A program made the translations under genes and the position numbers. A stretch of DNA of 64,000 nt, from assembly GCF_000725425.1 (NCBI RefSeq), contig NZ_CP006019.1, positions 558,001-622,000 of the forward strand. Direction: 5' to 3'. Below the pieces are notes generated by a model that had not been told where the DNA came from, did no database searches, and saw only the letters and a program-made list of their open reading frames with translations. Below are positions 1-9,388 of this stretch, piece by piece; position 1 is the first letter of the stretch; each line of letters starts with the position of its first letter. This DNA is from Palaeococcus pacificus DY20341. Lineage in GTDB: Archaea > Methanobacteriota_B > Thermococci > Thermococcales > Thermococcaceae.

Positions 1-1
1 T

Positions 2-946
2 ATAATGCCGCCAAAGAAGTTCTTCTTCCTTCCAAGGGAGAAGCTCTTTGAGTTCAGTATTTCAAAAGCAGAGTACAAAGAAACGATTGAAAACGTTGAG
101 CCATTTGTACTCTTTGGACTTCACGCATGTGATATCTTTGGGCTGAAGATACTTGATACTGTCTATTTAGACGAATTCCCAGACAAGTACTACAAAGTAA
201 GAAGGGAAAAGGGCATCATCATCGGAATTAGCTGTATGCCTGATGAATACTGTTTCTGTAACCTCAGAGAGACAGATTTTGCGGACGATGGGTTCGATCT
301 CTTTTTACATGAGCTCCCAGATGGATGGCTCGTTAGAGTTGGCACCCCAATAGGCCACAGAATTGTGGATAAAAACATAAAGCTCTTTGAAGAAGTCACC
401 ACTCAGGACGTCTGCAACTTTAGAGACCTTGAGAAGAAGAGAGCTGAGGCATTTAAGTATCATGAAGACTGGGGCAACCTTCGCTATCTGCTCGAGCTCG
501 AAATGGAGCACCCAATATGGAATGAGCAGAGCGAGCTTTGTTTAGCCTGTGGTAACTGTAACACTACATGCCCAACTTGTAGATGTTACGAGGTTCAAGA
601 CATTCCAAGCCTTGATGGCGATACAGGATATAGGGAGAGAAGATGGGATTCCTGTCAATTAAGAAGCCACGGCTTAGTTGCTGGAAACCACAACTTCAGG
701 CCCACAAAGAAGGATCGCTTCATGAACCGCTACCTATGTAAGAACTCTTACAACGAGAAGCTCGGTATGAGCTTCTGTGTAGGATGTGGAAGGTGTACAT
801 ACTTCTGCCCTGCTGGTATAAGCTTTGTTGAGAACTTGAGGAGAATAATGGGGATTGAAGATAAGAGCTGTCCCTCAGAGATTAGTGAGGAAATTCCAAA
901 GAGGGGATTTGCTTACGCAAGTGATGTGAGAGGTGAGGACATATGA
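2..946 (+). CDS. hydB: NiFe hydrogenase I (sulfhydrogenase) beta subunit, 5' end cut by window
   Basis: Fe-S subunit of the cytosolic NADP-linked hydrogenase I; it carries electrons between the NiFe catalytic half and the flavin subunit. The visible 314 codons start inside the gene: the frame is open from base 2, and the first Met aligns with an internal residue of the roughly 367-aa Pyrococcus protein as I recall it. Two cysteine clusters near the C-terminus, [14 protein letters not shown] and [14 protein letters not shown], are typical 4Fe-4S sites. The stop overlaps the start of the gamma gene (ATGA), so the two are translationally coupled. The order beta-gamma-delta-alpha matches the Pyrococcus hyd operon. 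The promoter lies outside the window. Confidence 0.95.
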   Translation: MMPPKKFFFLPREKLFEFSISKAEYKETIENVEPFVLFGLHACDIFGLKILDTVYLDEFPDKYYKVRREKGIIIGISCMPDEYCFCNLRETDFADDGFDLFLHELPDGWLVRVGTPIGHRIVDKNIKLFEEVTTQDVCNFRDLEKKRAEAFKYHEDWGNLRYLLELEMEHPIWNEQSELCLACGNCNTTCPTCRCYEVQDIPSLDGDTGYRERRWDSCQLRSHGLVAGNHNFRPTKKDRFMNRYLCKNSYNEKLGMSFCVGCGRCTYFCPAGISFVENLRRIMGIEDKSCPSEISEEIPKRGFAYASDVRGEDI

Positions 947-1794
947 ACGACAACCCTTACGCATTAGAAAAAGCCAAAGTTTTGAAAGTTTACACTTTAA
1001 CAGAAACAGAAAAACTCTTCCTCTTTAGATTTGAAAACCCAGAGATAGCTGAGAGCTGGACATTTAAGCCCGGTCAATTCGTCCAATTAACAATCCCCGG
1101 TGTTGGAGAAGTACCAATTAGTATATGTTCTTCTCCAATGAGGAAGGGATTCTTTGAGCTCTGTATTAGAAGAATTGGAAGAGTAACTAATGTAGTTCAT
1201 AAACTAAAGCCAGGAGACACCGTCCTTGTTAGGGGGCCATATGGAAACGGTTTCCCAGTTGAGGAGTGGGAAGGCAAGGACTTACTCCTAATAGCAGCTG
1301 GTCTTGGAACAGCTCCCCTAAGAAGCGTATTCTTATACGCAGTGGACAACAGATGGAAGTTTGGAAACATCACATTCATCAACACCGCCCGTTATGGAAA
1401 GGACTTGCTCTTCTACAAGGAGCTTGAGGCTATGAAGGACTTAGCTGAGGCTGAGAACATAAAGATAATACAAAGCGTTACACGTGATAAGGAGTGGCCC
1501 GGAAGGAAGGGAAGACCTCAAAACTTCATAGTTGAGGCAAACACAAATCCAAAGAACACTATAGTGACAGTTTGTGGTCCACCAAGAATGTATAAGGCTG
1601 TATTTGAGTATCTCATCAACTATGGATACAGACCAGAGAACATCTTCGTTACACTAGAGAGAAAGATGAAGTGCGGTATTGGAAAGTGCGGGCACTGTAA
1701 CGTTGGAACAAGCACCTCATGGAAATACATATGTAAGGACGGACCTGTGTTTACATACTTCGACATAGTATCAACACCAGGGTTGTTGGACTGA
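943..1794 (+). CDS. hydG: NiFe hydrogenase I gamma subunit (FAD/NAD(P)/2Fe-2S)
   Basis: Flavin subunit that exchanges electrons with NAD(P)H. The 283-aa protein has a ferredoxin-reductase fold: a flavin-binding beta-barrel (residues about 1-100, with RGPYGNGF), a nucleotide-binding half with GLGTAPLRS (about 120-130) and CGPPRM (about 210). A C-terminal cysteine cluster from about residue 244 ([12 protein letters not shown] plus a later Cys) should hold a 2Fe-2S centre. The start ATG overlaps the beta stop by four bases, and the delta RBS begins at its own stop. Full length for the family; nothing unusual. Confidence 0.95.
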   Translation: MNDNPYALEKAKVLKVYTLTETEKLFLFRFENPEIAESWTFKPGQFVQLTIPGVGEVPISICSSPMRKGFFELCIRRIGRVTNVVHKLKPGDTVLVRGPYGNGFPVEEWEGKDLLLIAAGLGTAPLRSVFLYAVDNRWKFGNITFINTARYGKDLLFYKELEAMKDLAEAENIKIIQSVTRDKEWPGRKGRPQNFIVEANTNPKNTIVTVCGPPRMYKAVFEYLINYGYRPENIFVTLERKMKCGIGKCGHCNVGTSTSWKYICKDGPVFTYFDIVSTPGLLD

Positions 1795-1804
1795 GGTGGT
1801 AGAA

Positions 1805-2596
1805 ATGGAGAACGGAAAAGTTAGAGTTGGATTTTACGCTCTCACATCATGCTATGGCTGTCAACTACAATTTGCCATGATGGATGAAATAATTCAGCTC
1901 CTCGATAAGGCTAACATTGAGTGCTGGTTCATGGTTGAACGCGATAGCGATGAGGATAGGGAAGTTGATATAGCGTTCATTGAGGGAAGCATTTCAACAG
2001 AGGAGGAAGTCGAGCTCGTAAAGAAGATTAGAGAGAAGGCGAAGATTGTCATAGCTGTTGGTTCATGTGCCGTCCACGGTGGAGTGCAGAGCTGGGGCAA
2101 CGACAAGGAGCTTGAAGAGCTCTGGAAGACTGTCTATGGTGATGGTAAAGTCAAATTCGAGCCAAGAATGGCAGAGCCCGTTGAGAAGTACATTAAAGTT
2201 GACTACAGGCTCTATGGTTGCCCACCGGAGAAGAAGGACTTCCTCTACGCTTTAGGAACATTCCTAATCGGTTCATGGCCTGAGGATATCGATTATCCAG
2301 TATGTGTCGAGTGTAGGCTTAAGGGCAATTCATGTATACTCATCGAAAAGGGAGAACCATGCCTTGGACCATTAACTGTTGCTGGATGTGATGCAAGATG
2401 TCCAAGCTACAACATAGCGTGCATTGGATGTAGAGGTGCTATAGGCTACGACGTTGCATGGTTCGACTCACTAGCTAAGACATTCAAAGAGAAGGGTCTA
2501 ACAAAGGAGGAAATCCTTGAGAGAATGAGAATATTCAACGCCCACAACCCGAAGCTTGAAGAGATGGTTAACAAAATCTTTGAGGAGGGAGAATGA
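1805..2596 (+). CDS. hydD: NiFe hydrogenase I delta (small) subunit
   Basis: Small electron-transfer subunit of the NiFe heterodimer. The N-terminal motif CYGCQ (about residue 15) is the proximal-cluster signature, followed by GSCAVHGG (about 80) and further cysteine groups ([39 protein letters not shown]), enough for three Fe-S clusters. The chosen ATG is six bases after GAGGTGG at 1793-1799; an in-frame GTG at 1796 lies inside that RBS and is unlikely. 263 aa, normal for the family. The stop overlaps the alpha start. Confidence 0.94.
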   Translation: MENGKVRVGFYALTSCYGCQLQFAMMDEIIQLLDKANIECWFMVERDSDEDREVDIAFIEGSISTEEEVELVKKIREKAKIVIAVGSCAVHGGVQSWGNDKELEELWKTVYGDGKVKFEPRMAEPVEKYIKVDYRLYGCPPEKKDFLYALGTFLIGSWPEDIDYPVCVECRLKGNSCILIEKGEPCLGPLTVAGCDARCPSYNIACIGCRGAIGYDVAWFDSLAKTFKEKGLTKEEILERMRIFNAHNPKLEEMVNKIFEEGE

Positions 2597-3876
2597 TGTA
2601 TATACCAATTACTGTTGATCACATTGCACGTGTAGAGGGAAAAGGCGGAATTGAGATAGTCATGGGCGACGAAGGCGTTAAGGAGGTCAAGCTCAACATC
2701 ATTGAAGGTCCAAGGTTCTTTGAGGCTATAACAATTGGCAAGAAGCTTGAAGAAGCCTTGGCCGTTTATCCAAGAATTTGCTCATTCTGTTCAGCAGCTC
2801 ACAAACTCACCGCCGTAGAAGCAGCTGAGAAGGCTGTTGGATTTACCCCAAGGGAAGAGATACAGGACTTGAGAGACCTCCTGTATATAGGCGACATGAT
2901 TGAAAGCCATGCACTTCACCTTTACTTGCTCGTCCTCCCGGACTACCTCGGTTACTCCAATCCACTCAGCATGCTCGACAAGTACAAGAAAGAAATCGAG
3001 TACGCGATGGCCCTAAAGAATATCGGTGCTAAGATAATGGACTATTTAGCCTCAAGACCGATCCATCAGGAGAACGCCATAATGGGAGGTTTTGGAAAGC
3101 TCCCAACAAAAGCCCAGTTTGAAGAACTTAAGAGGGAACTTAAAGAGGCTCTCCCGATGGCGGAATATACAGTGGAGCTCTTCTCAAAGCTCGAGCAGTA
3201 CAAAGAGGTCGAAGACAAGGAAATGATACATATGGCAGTTAAGCCGAGGAACGGCGTTTACGGCATCTTTGGAGATTACATTAAGGTCAGCGATGGCTTT
3301 GAGTTCCCAGTTGAGGACTATCAAAAGCACATCGTTGAGCGCGTTGTGGAGCACAGCTTTGCCAAACACTCATTCTACAAGGATAAGCCTTTCATGGTCG
3401 GTGCAATCTCAAGAATAGTTAACAATGCTGACCTGCTCTATGGTAGGGCCAAAGAACTTTATGCACAGTACAAGGATCTCCTTCGCTATGACAACTGCTT
3501 TGCCAACAACTTTGCCCAAGCACTTGAACTTGTCTACTTCATAGAGAGGGCTATAGACATAATTGATGATACTCTCGCAAAGTGGCCAATCAGGCCGAGG
3601 GACGAGGTGGAGATAAGAGATGGTCGTGGTGTCAGCATCACAGAGGCCCCGAGAGGACTCGTGGCATACACAATTGAGGTCAAAGACGGAAGGGTTGCAT
3701 ATGCAGACATAATCACACCAACAGCAATGAACTTGGCTATAATGGAGCGCCACGTTAGGATGATGGCTGAGAAGCACTACCAAGACGATCCAGAGCGCTT
3801 GAAGTATTTGACAGAGATGACAGTTAGAGCCTACGACCCATGTATCTCATGTTCAGTACACGTGGTTAAGCTCTGA
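2596..3876 (+). CDS. hydA: NiFe hydrogenase I alpha (large, catalytic) subunit
   Basis: Catalytic subunit binding the NiFe(CN)2CO centre. The N-terminal CSFC motif (PRICSFC, about residue 60) and the C-terminal DPCISCSVH supply the four cysteine ligands. The four residues VVKL after the final His form the short tail that a maturation protease would remove. Two consecutive ATGs (2593, 2596) follow GGAGGG; the second gives the better spacing. Last gene of the operon, followed by T-rich DNA and then the protease gene, which has its own TATA-like sequence. Confidence 0.95.
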   Translation: MYIPITVDHIARVEGKGGIEIVMGDEGVKEVKLNIIEGPRFFEAITIGKKLEEALAVYPRICSFCSAAHKLTAVEAAEKAVGFTPREEIQDLRDLLYIGDMIESHALHLYLLVLPDYLGYSNPLSMLDKYKKEIEYAMALKNIGAKIMDYLASRPIHQENAIMGGFGKLPTKAQFEELKRELKEALPMAEYTVELFSKLEQYKEVEDKEMIHMAVKPRNGVYGIFGDYIKVSDGFEFPVEDYQKHIVERVVEHSFAKHSFYKDKPFMVGAISRIVNNADLLYGRAKELYAQYKDLLRYDNCFANNFAQALELVYFIERAIDIIDDTLAKWPIRPRDEVEIRDGRGVSITEAPRGLVAYTIEVKDGRVAYADIITPTAMNLAIMERHVRMMAEKHYQDDPERLKYLTEMTVRAYDPCISCSVHVVKL

Positions 3877-3927
3877 CTTTACCTTTTTATATTCCTTAAC
3901 TCCCTTTTCTCTTTGGAGGTCTAGAGC

Positions 3928-4377
3928 ATGGAAACACTTATTTTAGCTTTAGGAAACGAACTCATGAAAGATGACGGTGTTGGTCTTAAAGTGGGTAGAA
4001 TCTTAGCTCAAAAAGGATACAATGTCATTGAGGTCGGCACGGACATATTCAGGCTCCAGAGGCACTACAATGGAGAAGAGCGATTAATAATCATCGACGC
4101 CATCTTGAGCGAGGAGTTCACGCCGGGTGAAGTCATTCACCTCAGCGGTGAGGAGGTTTTTGAGAAGCTGAAAGCAGAAATTAGGAGCGCTCACTTCATG
4201 GGGGCTATTGATGGTCTGAAGCTTTTGATGGCTTTAGATGAACGTTTGAAAAATGCTGAACTGCACTTCATAGGTGTTGTTGCGAAAGAAGTTGAGCTGG
4301 GGATGGAGCTTAGCGAGGAAGTTGAGAAAGCTGTGTCGGAAGTTGTGGAGCTTGTTGAGAAGATTGCTACTGCCTGA
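3928..4377 (+). CDS. hydrogenase maturation protease (HycI/HyaD family)
   Basis: Endopeptidase expected to trim the C-terminal tail of a NiFe large subunit after nickel insertion. The 149-aa sequence has the family signature GNELMKDDGVG near the N-terminus, an Asp in IIDAI (about residue 52) and a His in SAHFMG (about 90), the usual nickel-sensing positions. It lies directly downstream of hydA, whose tail VVKL is a plausible substrate. A TTTTTATATT box at about 3886-3895 suggests its own promoter; GGAGG at 3914-3918 is the RBS. Its 3' end overlaps the convergent small gene by 11 bp. Confidence 0.9.
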   Translation: METLILALGNELMKDDGVGLKVGRILAQKGYNVIEVGTDIFRLQRHYNGEERLIIIDAILSEEFTPGEVIHLSGEEVFEKLKAEIRSAHFMGAIDGLKLLMALDERLKNAELHFIGVVAKEVELGMELSEEVEKAVSEVVELVEKIATA

Positions 4378-4633
4378 TCTTATACTTCACCACATATTTT
4401 CCTTTCTCAAACGTTTCTTCGCTCTCTAAAACTTCTACAGGCTCGATATTAAGTCCAAAATCAATCGCTTCCCACTTTAAGTCATCAAAGTAGTCGTATA
4501 ACCCACAGGTTTTGCAGAATGAACCCTTGAAATCTACCAGAACTTCATTTTCACTCACTCCTACAATTCTTGCTTCGGCTTCGCTTCCATGGTATTTATT
4601 GAACTCCTCGATAACTTTTTTGAGCTTCTCCAT
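4367..4633 (-). CDS. conserved small protein with CxxC motif, function unknown
   Basis: An 88-aa soluble protein I do not recognise beyond its likely restriction to Thermococcales. It has an N-terminal helix, a central strand-rich part with CKTCGLYDYFDDL (about residues 40-52) and an acidic C-terminal half. The CxxC pair could bind metal or an Fe-S cluster, or act as a redox pair; no other cysteines are present. GGTGAGAAC precedes the ATG. It is convergent with the maturation protease and overlaps it by 11 bp, so a link to hydrogenase maturation can only be guessed. Confidence 0.75.
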   Translation of the reverse strand: MEKLKKVIEEFNKYHGSEAEARIVGVSENEVLVDFKGSFCKTCGLYDYFDDLKWEAIDFGLNIEPVEVLESEETFEKGKYVVKYKIRQ

Positions 4634-4763
4634 GTTCTCACCAAAATTAATTGGGTTTTGAAATTTAAAAAATTTGTTTCGAATTTCATACCAAAGAAAA
4701 GCTGGCTGGGAGTATGAAAATCTTTACATTTGTATAAAAATGTGCTGGAAGGGCTTAAAGCAA

Positions 4764-4776
4764 GGTTTAAATTATA
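4764..4776 (+). promoter_or_regulatory. TATA-like promoter element of glyA
   Basis: TTTAAATTATATG lies about 45-57 bases before the glyA ATG, which has a strong GAGGTGAT RBS at 4810-4817. Upstream, ACATTT (4726-4731) and AAATGT (4738-4743) form a short inverted repeat of unknown meaning. Confidence 0.5.
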
Positions 4777-4820
4777 TGAGTGTAAAACCTTTCAATGCAA
4801 GTAAACGTTGAGGTGATAAT

Positions 4821-6092
4821 ATGAGCTATGCTGAACAGAAGGATAAGATTTTGGGCTTCATTGAGGAGCACGAGAAGTGGAGAAGTTCAACAATAAACCT
4901 GATTGCAAGTGAAAACATAACTTCCCCAACTGTTACAAGGGCTGTTGCTTCTGGATTTATGCACAAGTACGCTGAAGGCTGGCCAAAGCAAAGGTATTAT
5001 CAAGGATGTAAGTTCGTCGATGAAGTCGAGCTCATTGGTATCGGTTTGTTCTGTGAGCTCTTTAAGAGTGATTTCTCTGATTTGAGGCCAATCTCAGGTA
5101 CAAACGCTAACCAAGCTGTATTCTTTGGACTAACACAGCCCGGCGACTTAATAATCTCACTCCACACATCTCACGGCGGCCACATAAGCCACGCTGGCTT
5201 TGGAAGTGCCGGTATGAGAGGCCTTAGAGTTGAGACATGGCCATTCGATAACGAGGAGTTCAACATTGATGTGGACAAAGCTGCTCAGCTCATTAGGGAG
5301 AAGGAGCCAAAGTTAGTTGTCTTTGGAGGTTCACTCTACCCATTCCCGCACCCAGTTAAGGAGCTCGCTCCAGTTGCCAAGGAAGTTGGAGCCTACGTGA
5401 TGTACGATGCCGCTCACGTTCTTGGCCTCATCGCTGGCGGTCAGTTCCAAGACCCACTTAGAGAAGGAGCCGAAATAATAACCTCATCAACCCACAAGAC
5501 ATTCCCAGGTCCCCAAGGTGGTGTCGTTATCTACAAGAACTTCGGCGAAGATGTAGCTAAGCTTCAATGGGCTATATTCCCAGGTGTCTTGAGCAACCAC
5601 CACCTCCACCACATGGCTGGAAAGGCCATAACAGCTGCTGAGATGCTTGAGTTTGGTAAAGCCTATGCTGAACAAATAGTTAAGAACGCCAAAGCCTTGG
5701 CTGAGGCAATGGCTGAGGAAGGATTCAAAGTCATAGGTGAGCACAAAGGCTACACCGAGAGCCACCAAGTAATTGTTGATGTGAGCGATCTCCACGAGGC
5801 TGGCGGCGGATGGGCTGCTCCACTCTTAGAGGAGGCTGGAATAATCCTCAACAAGAACCTCCTCCCATGGGACCCACTTGAAAAGGTCAACACACCAAGT
5901 GGTTTGAGAATCGGTGTCCAAGAGATGACAAGAGTTGGAATGAAAGAGGACGAAATGAAGGACATTGCAAGATTCATAAAGAAGGTCCTCATCGACAAGG
6001 AAGACCCCAAGAAGGTCGAGAAGGAAGTCTTCGAGTTCAGGAGCAACTACCAAAAGGTCTATTACTCATTCGACTATGGACTTCCAGAATGA
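4821..6092 (+). CDS. glyA: serine hydroxymethyltransferase
   Basis: PLP enzyme interconverting serine and glycine with transfer of a one-carbon unit to a pterin (a tetrahydromethanopterin-type carrier in these archaea). The 423-aa protein has N-terminal INLIASEN, the PLP-binding region around YDAAHVLGLIAGG (about residues 195-207) and the Schiff-base lysine in SSTHKTFPGPQGG (about 222-234). Full length, with one start downstream of GAGGTGAT. Monocistronic: its own TATA box lies upstream and a T-rich stretch follows the stop. Confidence 0.96.
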   Translation: MSYAEQKDKILGFIEEHEKWRSSTINLIASENITSPTVTRAVASGFMHKYAEGWPKQRYYQGCKFVDEVELIGIGLFCELFKSDFSDLRPISGTNANQAVFFGLTQPGDLIISLHTSHGGHISHAGFGSAGMRGLRVETWPFDNEEFNIDVDKAAQLIREKEPKLVVFGGSLYPFPHPVKELAPVAKEVGAYVMYDAAHVLGLIAGGQFQDPLREGAEIITSSTHKTFPGPQGGVVIYKNFGEDVAKLQWAIFPGVLSNHHLHHMAGKAITAAEMLEFGKAYAEQIVKNAKALAEAMAEEGFKVIGEHKGYTESHQVIVDVSDLHEAGGGWAAPLLEEAGIILNKNLLPWDPLEKVNTPSGLRIGVQEMTRVGMKEDEMKDIARFIKKVLIDKEDPKKVEKEVFEFRSNYQKVYYSFDYGLPE

Positions 6093-6097
6093 AGAAG

Positions 6098-6124
6098 TTT
6101 TCTTTTTCTCTTCGTCTTTTATTT
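6098..6124 (+). terminator. T-rich transcription terminator after glyA
   Basis: Successive T runs directly after the glyA stop fit the oligo-T termination signals of Thermococcales. No strong hairpin precedes them. Confidence 0.4.
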
Positions 6125-6204
6125 CTCCAACCGCTAAGCTTTTATTAGCGTATCACTCATCCTTTTCTTAGGCTAAAATGATTTTAGATATGGAGGTGAG
6201 AGAC

Positions 6205-6546
6205 ATGGTCAAATTTTGCTCAAAATGCGGGAGCATAATGGTTCCTAAAGTCAAAGATGGAGTAAAAATATTAGTATGCAGGCGCTGTGGTCATGAGGAG
6301 CCATTAGAAGAGGAAACAGCTAAAGCTTATCAAGTCAAGCAGAAGATTAAACACGCCCCTGATGAGGGGGTTATTGTAGTTGAGCAAGATGTTAGAACCC
6401 TGCCAATAGCTAAAGGAATTAAGTGCCCCAAATGCGACAATGAAGAAGCTTATTGGTGGGAGCTCCAAACGAGGGCTGGTGATGAGCCTTCGACTATATT
6501 CTACAAGTGTACCAAGTGTGGGCACACATGGAGGAGCTATGAGTGA
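6205..6546 (+). CDS. tfs: transcription factor S (TFIIS-like RNA cleavage factor)
   Basis: Induces RNA cleavage by backtracked RNA polymerase. The 113-aa protein has an N-terminal zinc ribbon (CSKCG ... CRRCG), a linker, and a C-terminal zinc ribbon (CPKCDNEEAYWW ... CTKCGHTWRSYE) containing the acidic hairpin RAGDEPST whose Asp-Glu pair acts in the polymerase active site. The ATG at 6205 is preceded by GGAGGTGA; an in-frame ATG at 6178 lies upstream of that RBS and is rejected. Followed by a tiny gene and pcn, an order I recall from Pyrococcus. Confidence 0.94.
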   Translation: MVKFCSKCGSIMVPKVKDGVKILVCRRCGHEEPLEEETAKAYQVKQKIKHAPDEGVIVVEQDVRTLPIAKGIKCPKCDNEEAYWWELQTRAGDEPSTIFYKCTKCGHTWRSYE

Positions 6547-6583
6547 GCTCCTTGTTTTTACTTTTCCATTTGGGTGATAGAGC

Positions 6584-6757
6584 GTGGAGGAAAAGCTTCA
6601 ACATGAAGTTTTAAAAAAATTGGCCGAGAAGGCTTTGAAAGAGTTGGAAGAGGCATATAAGAGGGTACCTGAGACGGACAATGGAAAAACTTATTTATGG
6701 AGAGGTAAAGAAAGAGTTAAATTACTGATTGACGTTCTCAATAGGATGGAGGTGTGA
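6584..6757 (+). CDS. small helical protein between tfs and pcn, unknown
   Basis: A 57-codon frame starting GTG, with GGTGAT at 6573-6578 as RBS, ends at a TGA embedded in the RBS of the PCNA gene. The product begins MEEKLQHEVLKKLAEK and is predicted to be almost wholly helical and charged, with no cysteines. RBS placement, lack of other coding in the gap and coupling to pcn argue that it is real. Function unknown; context suggests transcription or replication. Confidence 0.7.
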   Translation: MEEKLQHEVLKKLAEKALKELEEAYKRVPETDNGKTYLWRGKERVKLLIDVLNRMEV

Positions 6758-6759
6758 AG

Positions 6760-7506
6760 ATGTTCGAGATAGTTTTTGATGGTGCAAAGGATTTTGCCGA
6801 TTTAATAGCTACAGCAAGCAACTTGATTGATGAGGCAGCTTTTAAAGTGACGAATGAAGGCATTTCAATGCGCGCTATGGATCCGAGCAGGGTTGTTTTA
6901 ATTGATTTGGACTTGCCCAATACCATATTCTCAAAATATGATGTCGAAAGTACGGAAACTGTGGGAGTGAACATTGACCACTTTAAGAAGATACTCAAGA
7001 GAGCTAAGGGGAAAGATACGCTCATATTGAAAAAAGGTGAAGAGAACTACCTCGAGATAATCCTTCAAGGTACAGCCACAAGAAAGTTTAAGCTTCCACT
7101 GATTGATGTTGAGGAACTTGAGCTTGAGCTCCCAGAGCTTCCATTCACAGCTAAGGCTGTTATTTTGGGTGAAGTGATAAAGGAAGCCGTTAAGGATGCT
7201 TCACTCGTGAGTGACAGCATCAAGATTATTGCGAAGGAGAATGAGCTCATCTTTAAGGCTGAAGGGGAAATCCAAGAAGTTGAAACCAAGCTTACCCTTG
7301 AAGATGAGGGGCTTTTAGACCTCGAAGTGGAGGAAGAGACTAAGAGCGCTTATGGAATAAGCTATCTAGCAGATATGGTCAAAGGCATTGGTAAGAGCGA
7401 TGAAGTCATCTTAAGACTCGGCACGGAGATGCCACTCCAAATGGACTATCCTGTTAGAGACGAAGGGCGCTTAACATTCCTATTGGCCCCAAGAGTTGAG
7501 GATTGA
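6760..7506 (+). CDS. pcn: DNA polymerase sliding clamp (PCNA)
   Basis: Homotrimeric ring that tethers DNA polymerases, FEN-1, ligase and other partners to DNA. The 248-aa protein has two similar halves joined by a linker around residues 115-130; the N-terminus MFEIVFDGAKDFADLIATAS and the C-terminal tail LTFLLAPRVED are typical of archaeal PCNA. The ATG follows GGAGGTG by five bases; the GTG at 6754 overlaps the RBS and is unlikely. Clustered with tfs and Gins15; partners with PCNA-binding tails (EndoQ-like protein, FEN-1) are also in this window. Confidence 0.96.
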   Translation: MFEIVFDGAKDFADLIATASNLIDEAAFKVTNEGISMRAMDPSRVVLIDLDLPNTIFSKYDVESTETVGVNIDHFKKILKRAKGKDTLILKKGEENYLEIILQGTATRKFKLPLIDVEELELELPELPFTAKAVILGEVIKEAVKDASLVSDSIKIIAKENELIFKAEGEIQEVETKLTLEDEGLLDLEVEEETKSAYGISYLADMVKGIGKSDEVILRLGTEMPLQMDYPVRDEGRLTFLLAPRVED

Positions 7507-7535
7507 CTTCCTTTTACATCTTTTAGGTGATAACG

Positions 7536-8099
7536 TTGGATATATTACGGCTCAGAGAACTCTTGGAGAGGGAATTGGCAAGTAACGAGCTCGAACCATT
7601 AGATGATGAGTTTTATAAAGAATTTGACAGCCTAGTCAAAGCCTTAGAGTTTAAAGCGGATTCTTCGAAAGAGCGAGGAGACGAGATTGAAGAGAGGCTT
7701 TCTTTAGCAGAACTCAAAATTGCCAAGGAGCTTATGGGGGAGATAATTAGGATAAGGCTTCATAAGATTGTGGATCTTGCAGTTAAAGGAGTTCCTGCTT
7801 CTCTGCCTGGTGATGAGCATAAAGTGTTCAATATGCTGGTTTCATTCATAAATCGTGAGCCAGTGGCTATTCACGTGGAGGAAAAGATCGTTGAGAAAAA
7901 GTTTGAAGAGGAGAAGATTGAGGCTAAGCGTGCTGTAAGAGAAGCTTACCTCATTGAGATAGACATTCCAAAGGTGCTCGATGCGGATTTAAATGAATAC
8001 GGGCCGTTTAAAAAAGGTGATTTGGTAGTTCTTCCTTTACAAATAGCAGCTATCCTCCTCGAACGAAAAGCAGCTAAGAGGATTAGGATTTCTCCATAG
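7536..8099 (+). CDS. GINS complex subunit Gins15 (Sld5/Psf1 type)
   Basis: Component of the archaeal CMG-like replicative helicase that links MCM and the Cdc45/GAN nuclease. The 187-aa protein has the N-terminal helical A domain and a small beta B domain at the C-terminus (YGPFKKGDLVVLPLQIAAILLERKAAKRI), the order typical of Gins15. The best start is TTG at 7536, five bases after AGGTGAT, giving MDILRLRELLEREL, which resembles the Pyrococcus N-terminus. The GTG at 7527 falls inside the RBS. Follows pcn by about 30 bases, probably one operon. Confidence 0.88.
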   Translation: MDILRLRELLERELASNELEPLDDEFYKEFDSLVKALEFKADSSKERGDEIEERLSLAELKIAKELMGEIIRIRLHKIVDLAVKGVPASLPGDEHKVFNMLVSFINREPVAIHVEEKIVEKKFEEEKIEAKRAVREAYLIEIDIPKVLDADLNEYGPFKKGDLVVLPLQIAAILLERKAAKRIRISP

Positions 8100-8248
8100 C
8101 TTTATTTTAGTGCCATTGGCCGCACGGGTGAGTTCCTTTCCTTCTCTTTGTTTATCGTTTCTGAGTGTTTGAATGTTAAAACAGAGATTTCACCAAAGTT
8201 TTCAAACAAAACATAGGGGAGTTCTAAGGTAATGGCTTAAGGTAGTTT

Positions 8249-9238
8249 CTACTTAGAGGACTGCTGAGTTTTTCTGCTTGATATTCGCTCATAGGCTTTT
8301 TTTATCCTGAAAAACTCCCCCTTGAAAAAAGTACACTCTTTAATGCAGATACCACATCCAAGAGTTTTGGAAAACACTACCGCACATTTCGTATAATCTA
8401 TGTACTGTTTGCGGCCATCCTCGAGAATTTTTGGTTTTAGGTAAATAGCGTTTGCTGGGCAGGCCGAGACGCAGCGGTTGCAGACCTCGCAGAACTCAGG
8501 AATCCACGAGTAAAGATCCACCCTATCATCGGTATGGGGAAGATTCTCTATACTCGTGTATATTGCCGCTATCCTCTGGGATGGACCATTCCGTTCCGAT
8601 ATAAGGAGGGAGTGCTTCCCTATGTAGCCGAGGCCCGCCTTCTGTGCGAGGAGGGGAAAGTTGGTGCTCCCGCCTATCGGAGGGTCGGGTTGAGCGGCAT
8701 AGCCCCGTTTCCTCATGAACTCGGAGAGTTTGTAGACCACTCTGCTGAGCTCGGCGTATGTTCTCCACACTTCCATACCACCAACCAAACTCGGAGCCTT
8801 CTCTATACGCTCCTTTCTCATGTCCATTAGAAGGACAATAGCGTTCTTGAAGAGAAGGGCCCTGTTTTTGAAGATGTACTCTACCGGAACTTCAGTATAG
8901 CCGATGGCCGAGACGCCGAGCTCTTTCGCATACGCCTCAAGCTCGCGAAAAAACTCCTCATCGGCTACTCTCTTCGGATTTTTAGGGTTTTTGCAGATGC
9001 TTTTGATGCTTTTGCGTGCGTAATATGCAGTTTTGATAAGATATGGGATGACAATGAGCATCTCTAGGATGCGAATTCCGGGACGGCCATAGACAGCAAC
9101 AATTTCCGGGACAGTTCTGCCATCGAAGGAAGAAGAGGAAGGCTCAATCACCGGTGTTTCAAGAGGTACAAGCTTTCTAACGTCAGGGAGGACAAAAGAG
9201 ACGAATTTTCTGACGAGCTTGATTTTTAGACTGGTCAT
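8249..9238 (-). CDS. double 4Fe-4S protein, QueG-like reductase family
   Basis: A 329-aa protein with the layout of the epoxyqueuosine reductase/reductive dehalogenase superfamily. The N-terminal half contains IGYTEVPVEY and GGSTNFPLLAQKAGLGYIGKHSLL (about residues 195-215); then follow two cluster motifs, CEVCNRCVSACP (about 250-261) and CGICIKEC (about 296-303). Whether it binds a corrinoid cannot be seen, and substrate is unknown. Base composition looks richer in GC than the neighbours, suggesting transfer. It is divergent from a PadR gene with a perfect inverted repeat between them, so it may be a target of that regulator. Confidence 0.75.
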   Translation of the reverse strand: MTSLKIKLVRKFVSFVLPDVRKLVPLETPVIEPSSSSFDGRTVPEIVAVYGRPGIRILEMLIVIPYLIKTAYYARKSIKSICKNPKNPKRVADEEFFRELEAYAKELGVSAIGYTEVPVEYIFKNRALLFKNAIVLLMDMRKERIEKAPSLVGGMEVWRTYAELSRVVYKLSEFMRKRGYAAQPDPPIGGSTNFPLLAQKAGLGYIGKHSLLISERNGPSQRIAAIYTSIENLPHTDDRVDLYSWIPEFCEVCNRCVSACPANAIYLKPKILEDGRKQYIDYTKCAVVFSKTLGCGICIKECTFFKGEFFRIKKAYERISSRKTQQSSK

Positions 9239-9388
9239 CTCTCACACCCCTAACTCAAATAATTTGATAGGTTATGTGATTTTTGCTATTCTTTACCCTT
9301 AGCCAGTTCTTTTTATAGTCCCTGCAATCTGCTTCCCCAAACCCTTTTAAGGCCCATCGCTCAACATATTAAGGATGCATCCAAAGTC

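Noticed and set aside
3409-3783. 124-codon open frame antisense to hydA
   Set aside because: Lies wholly inside a well-conserved gene, has no RBS, and its composition follows the complementary strand of hydA codons.
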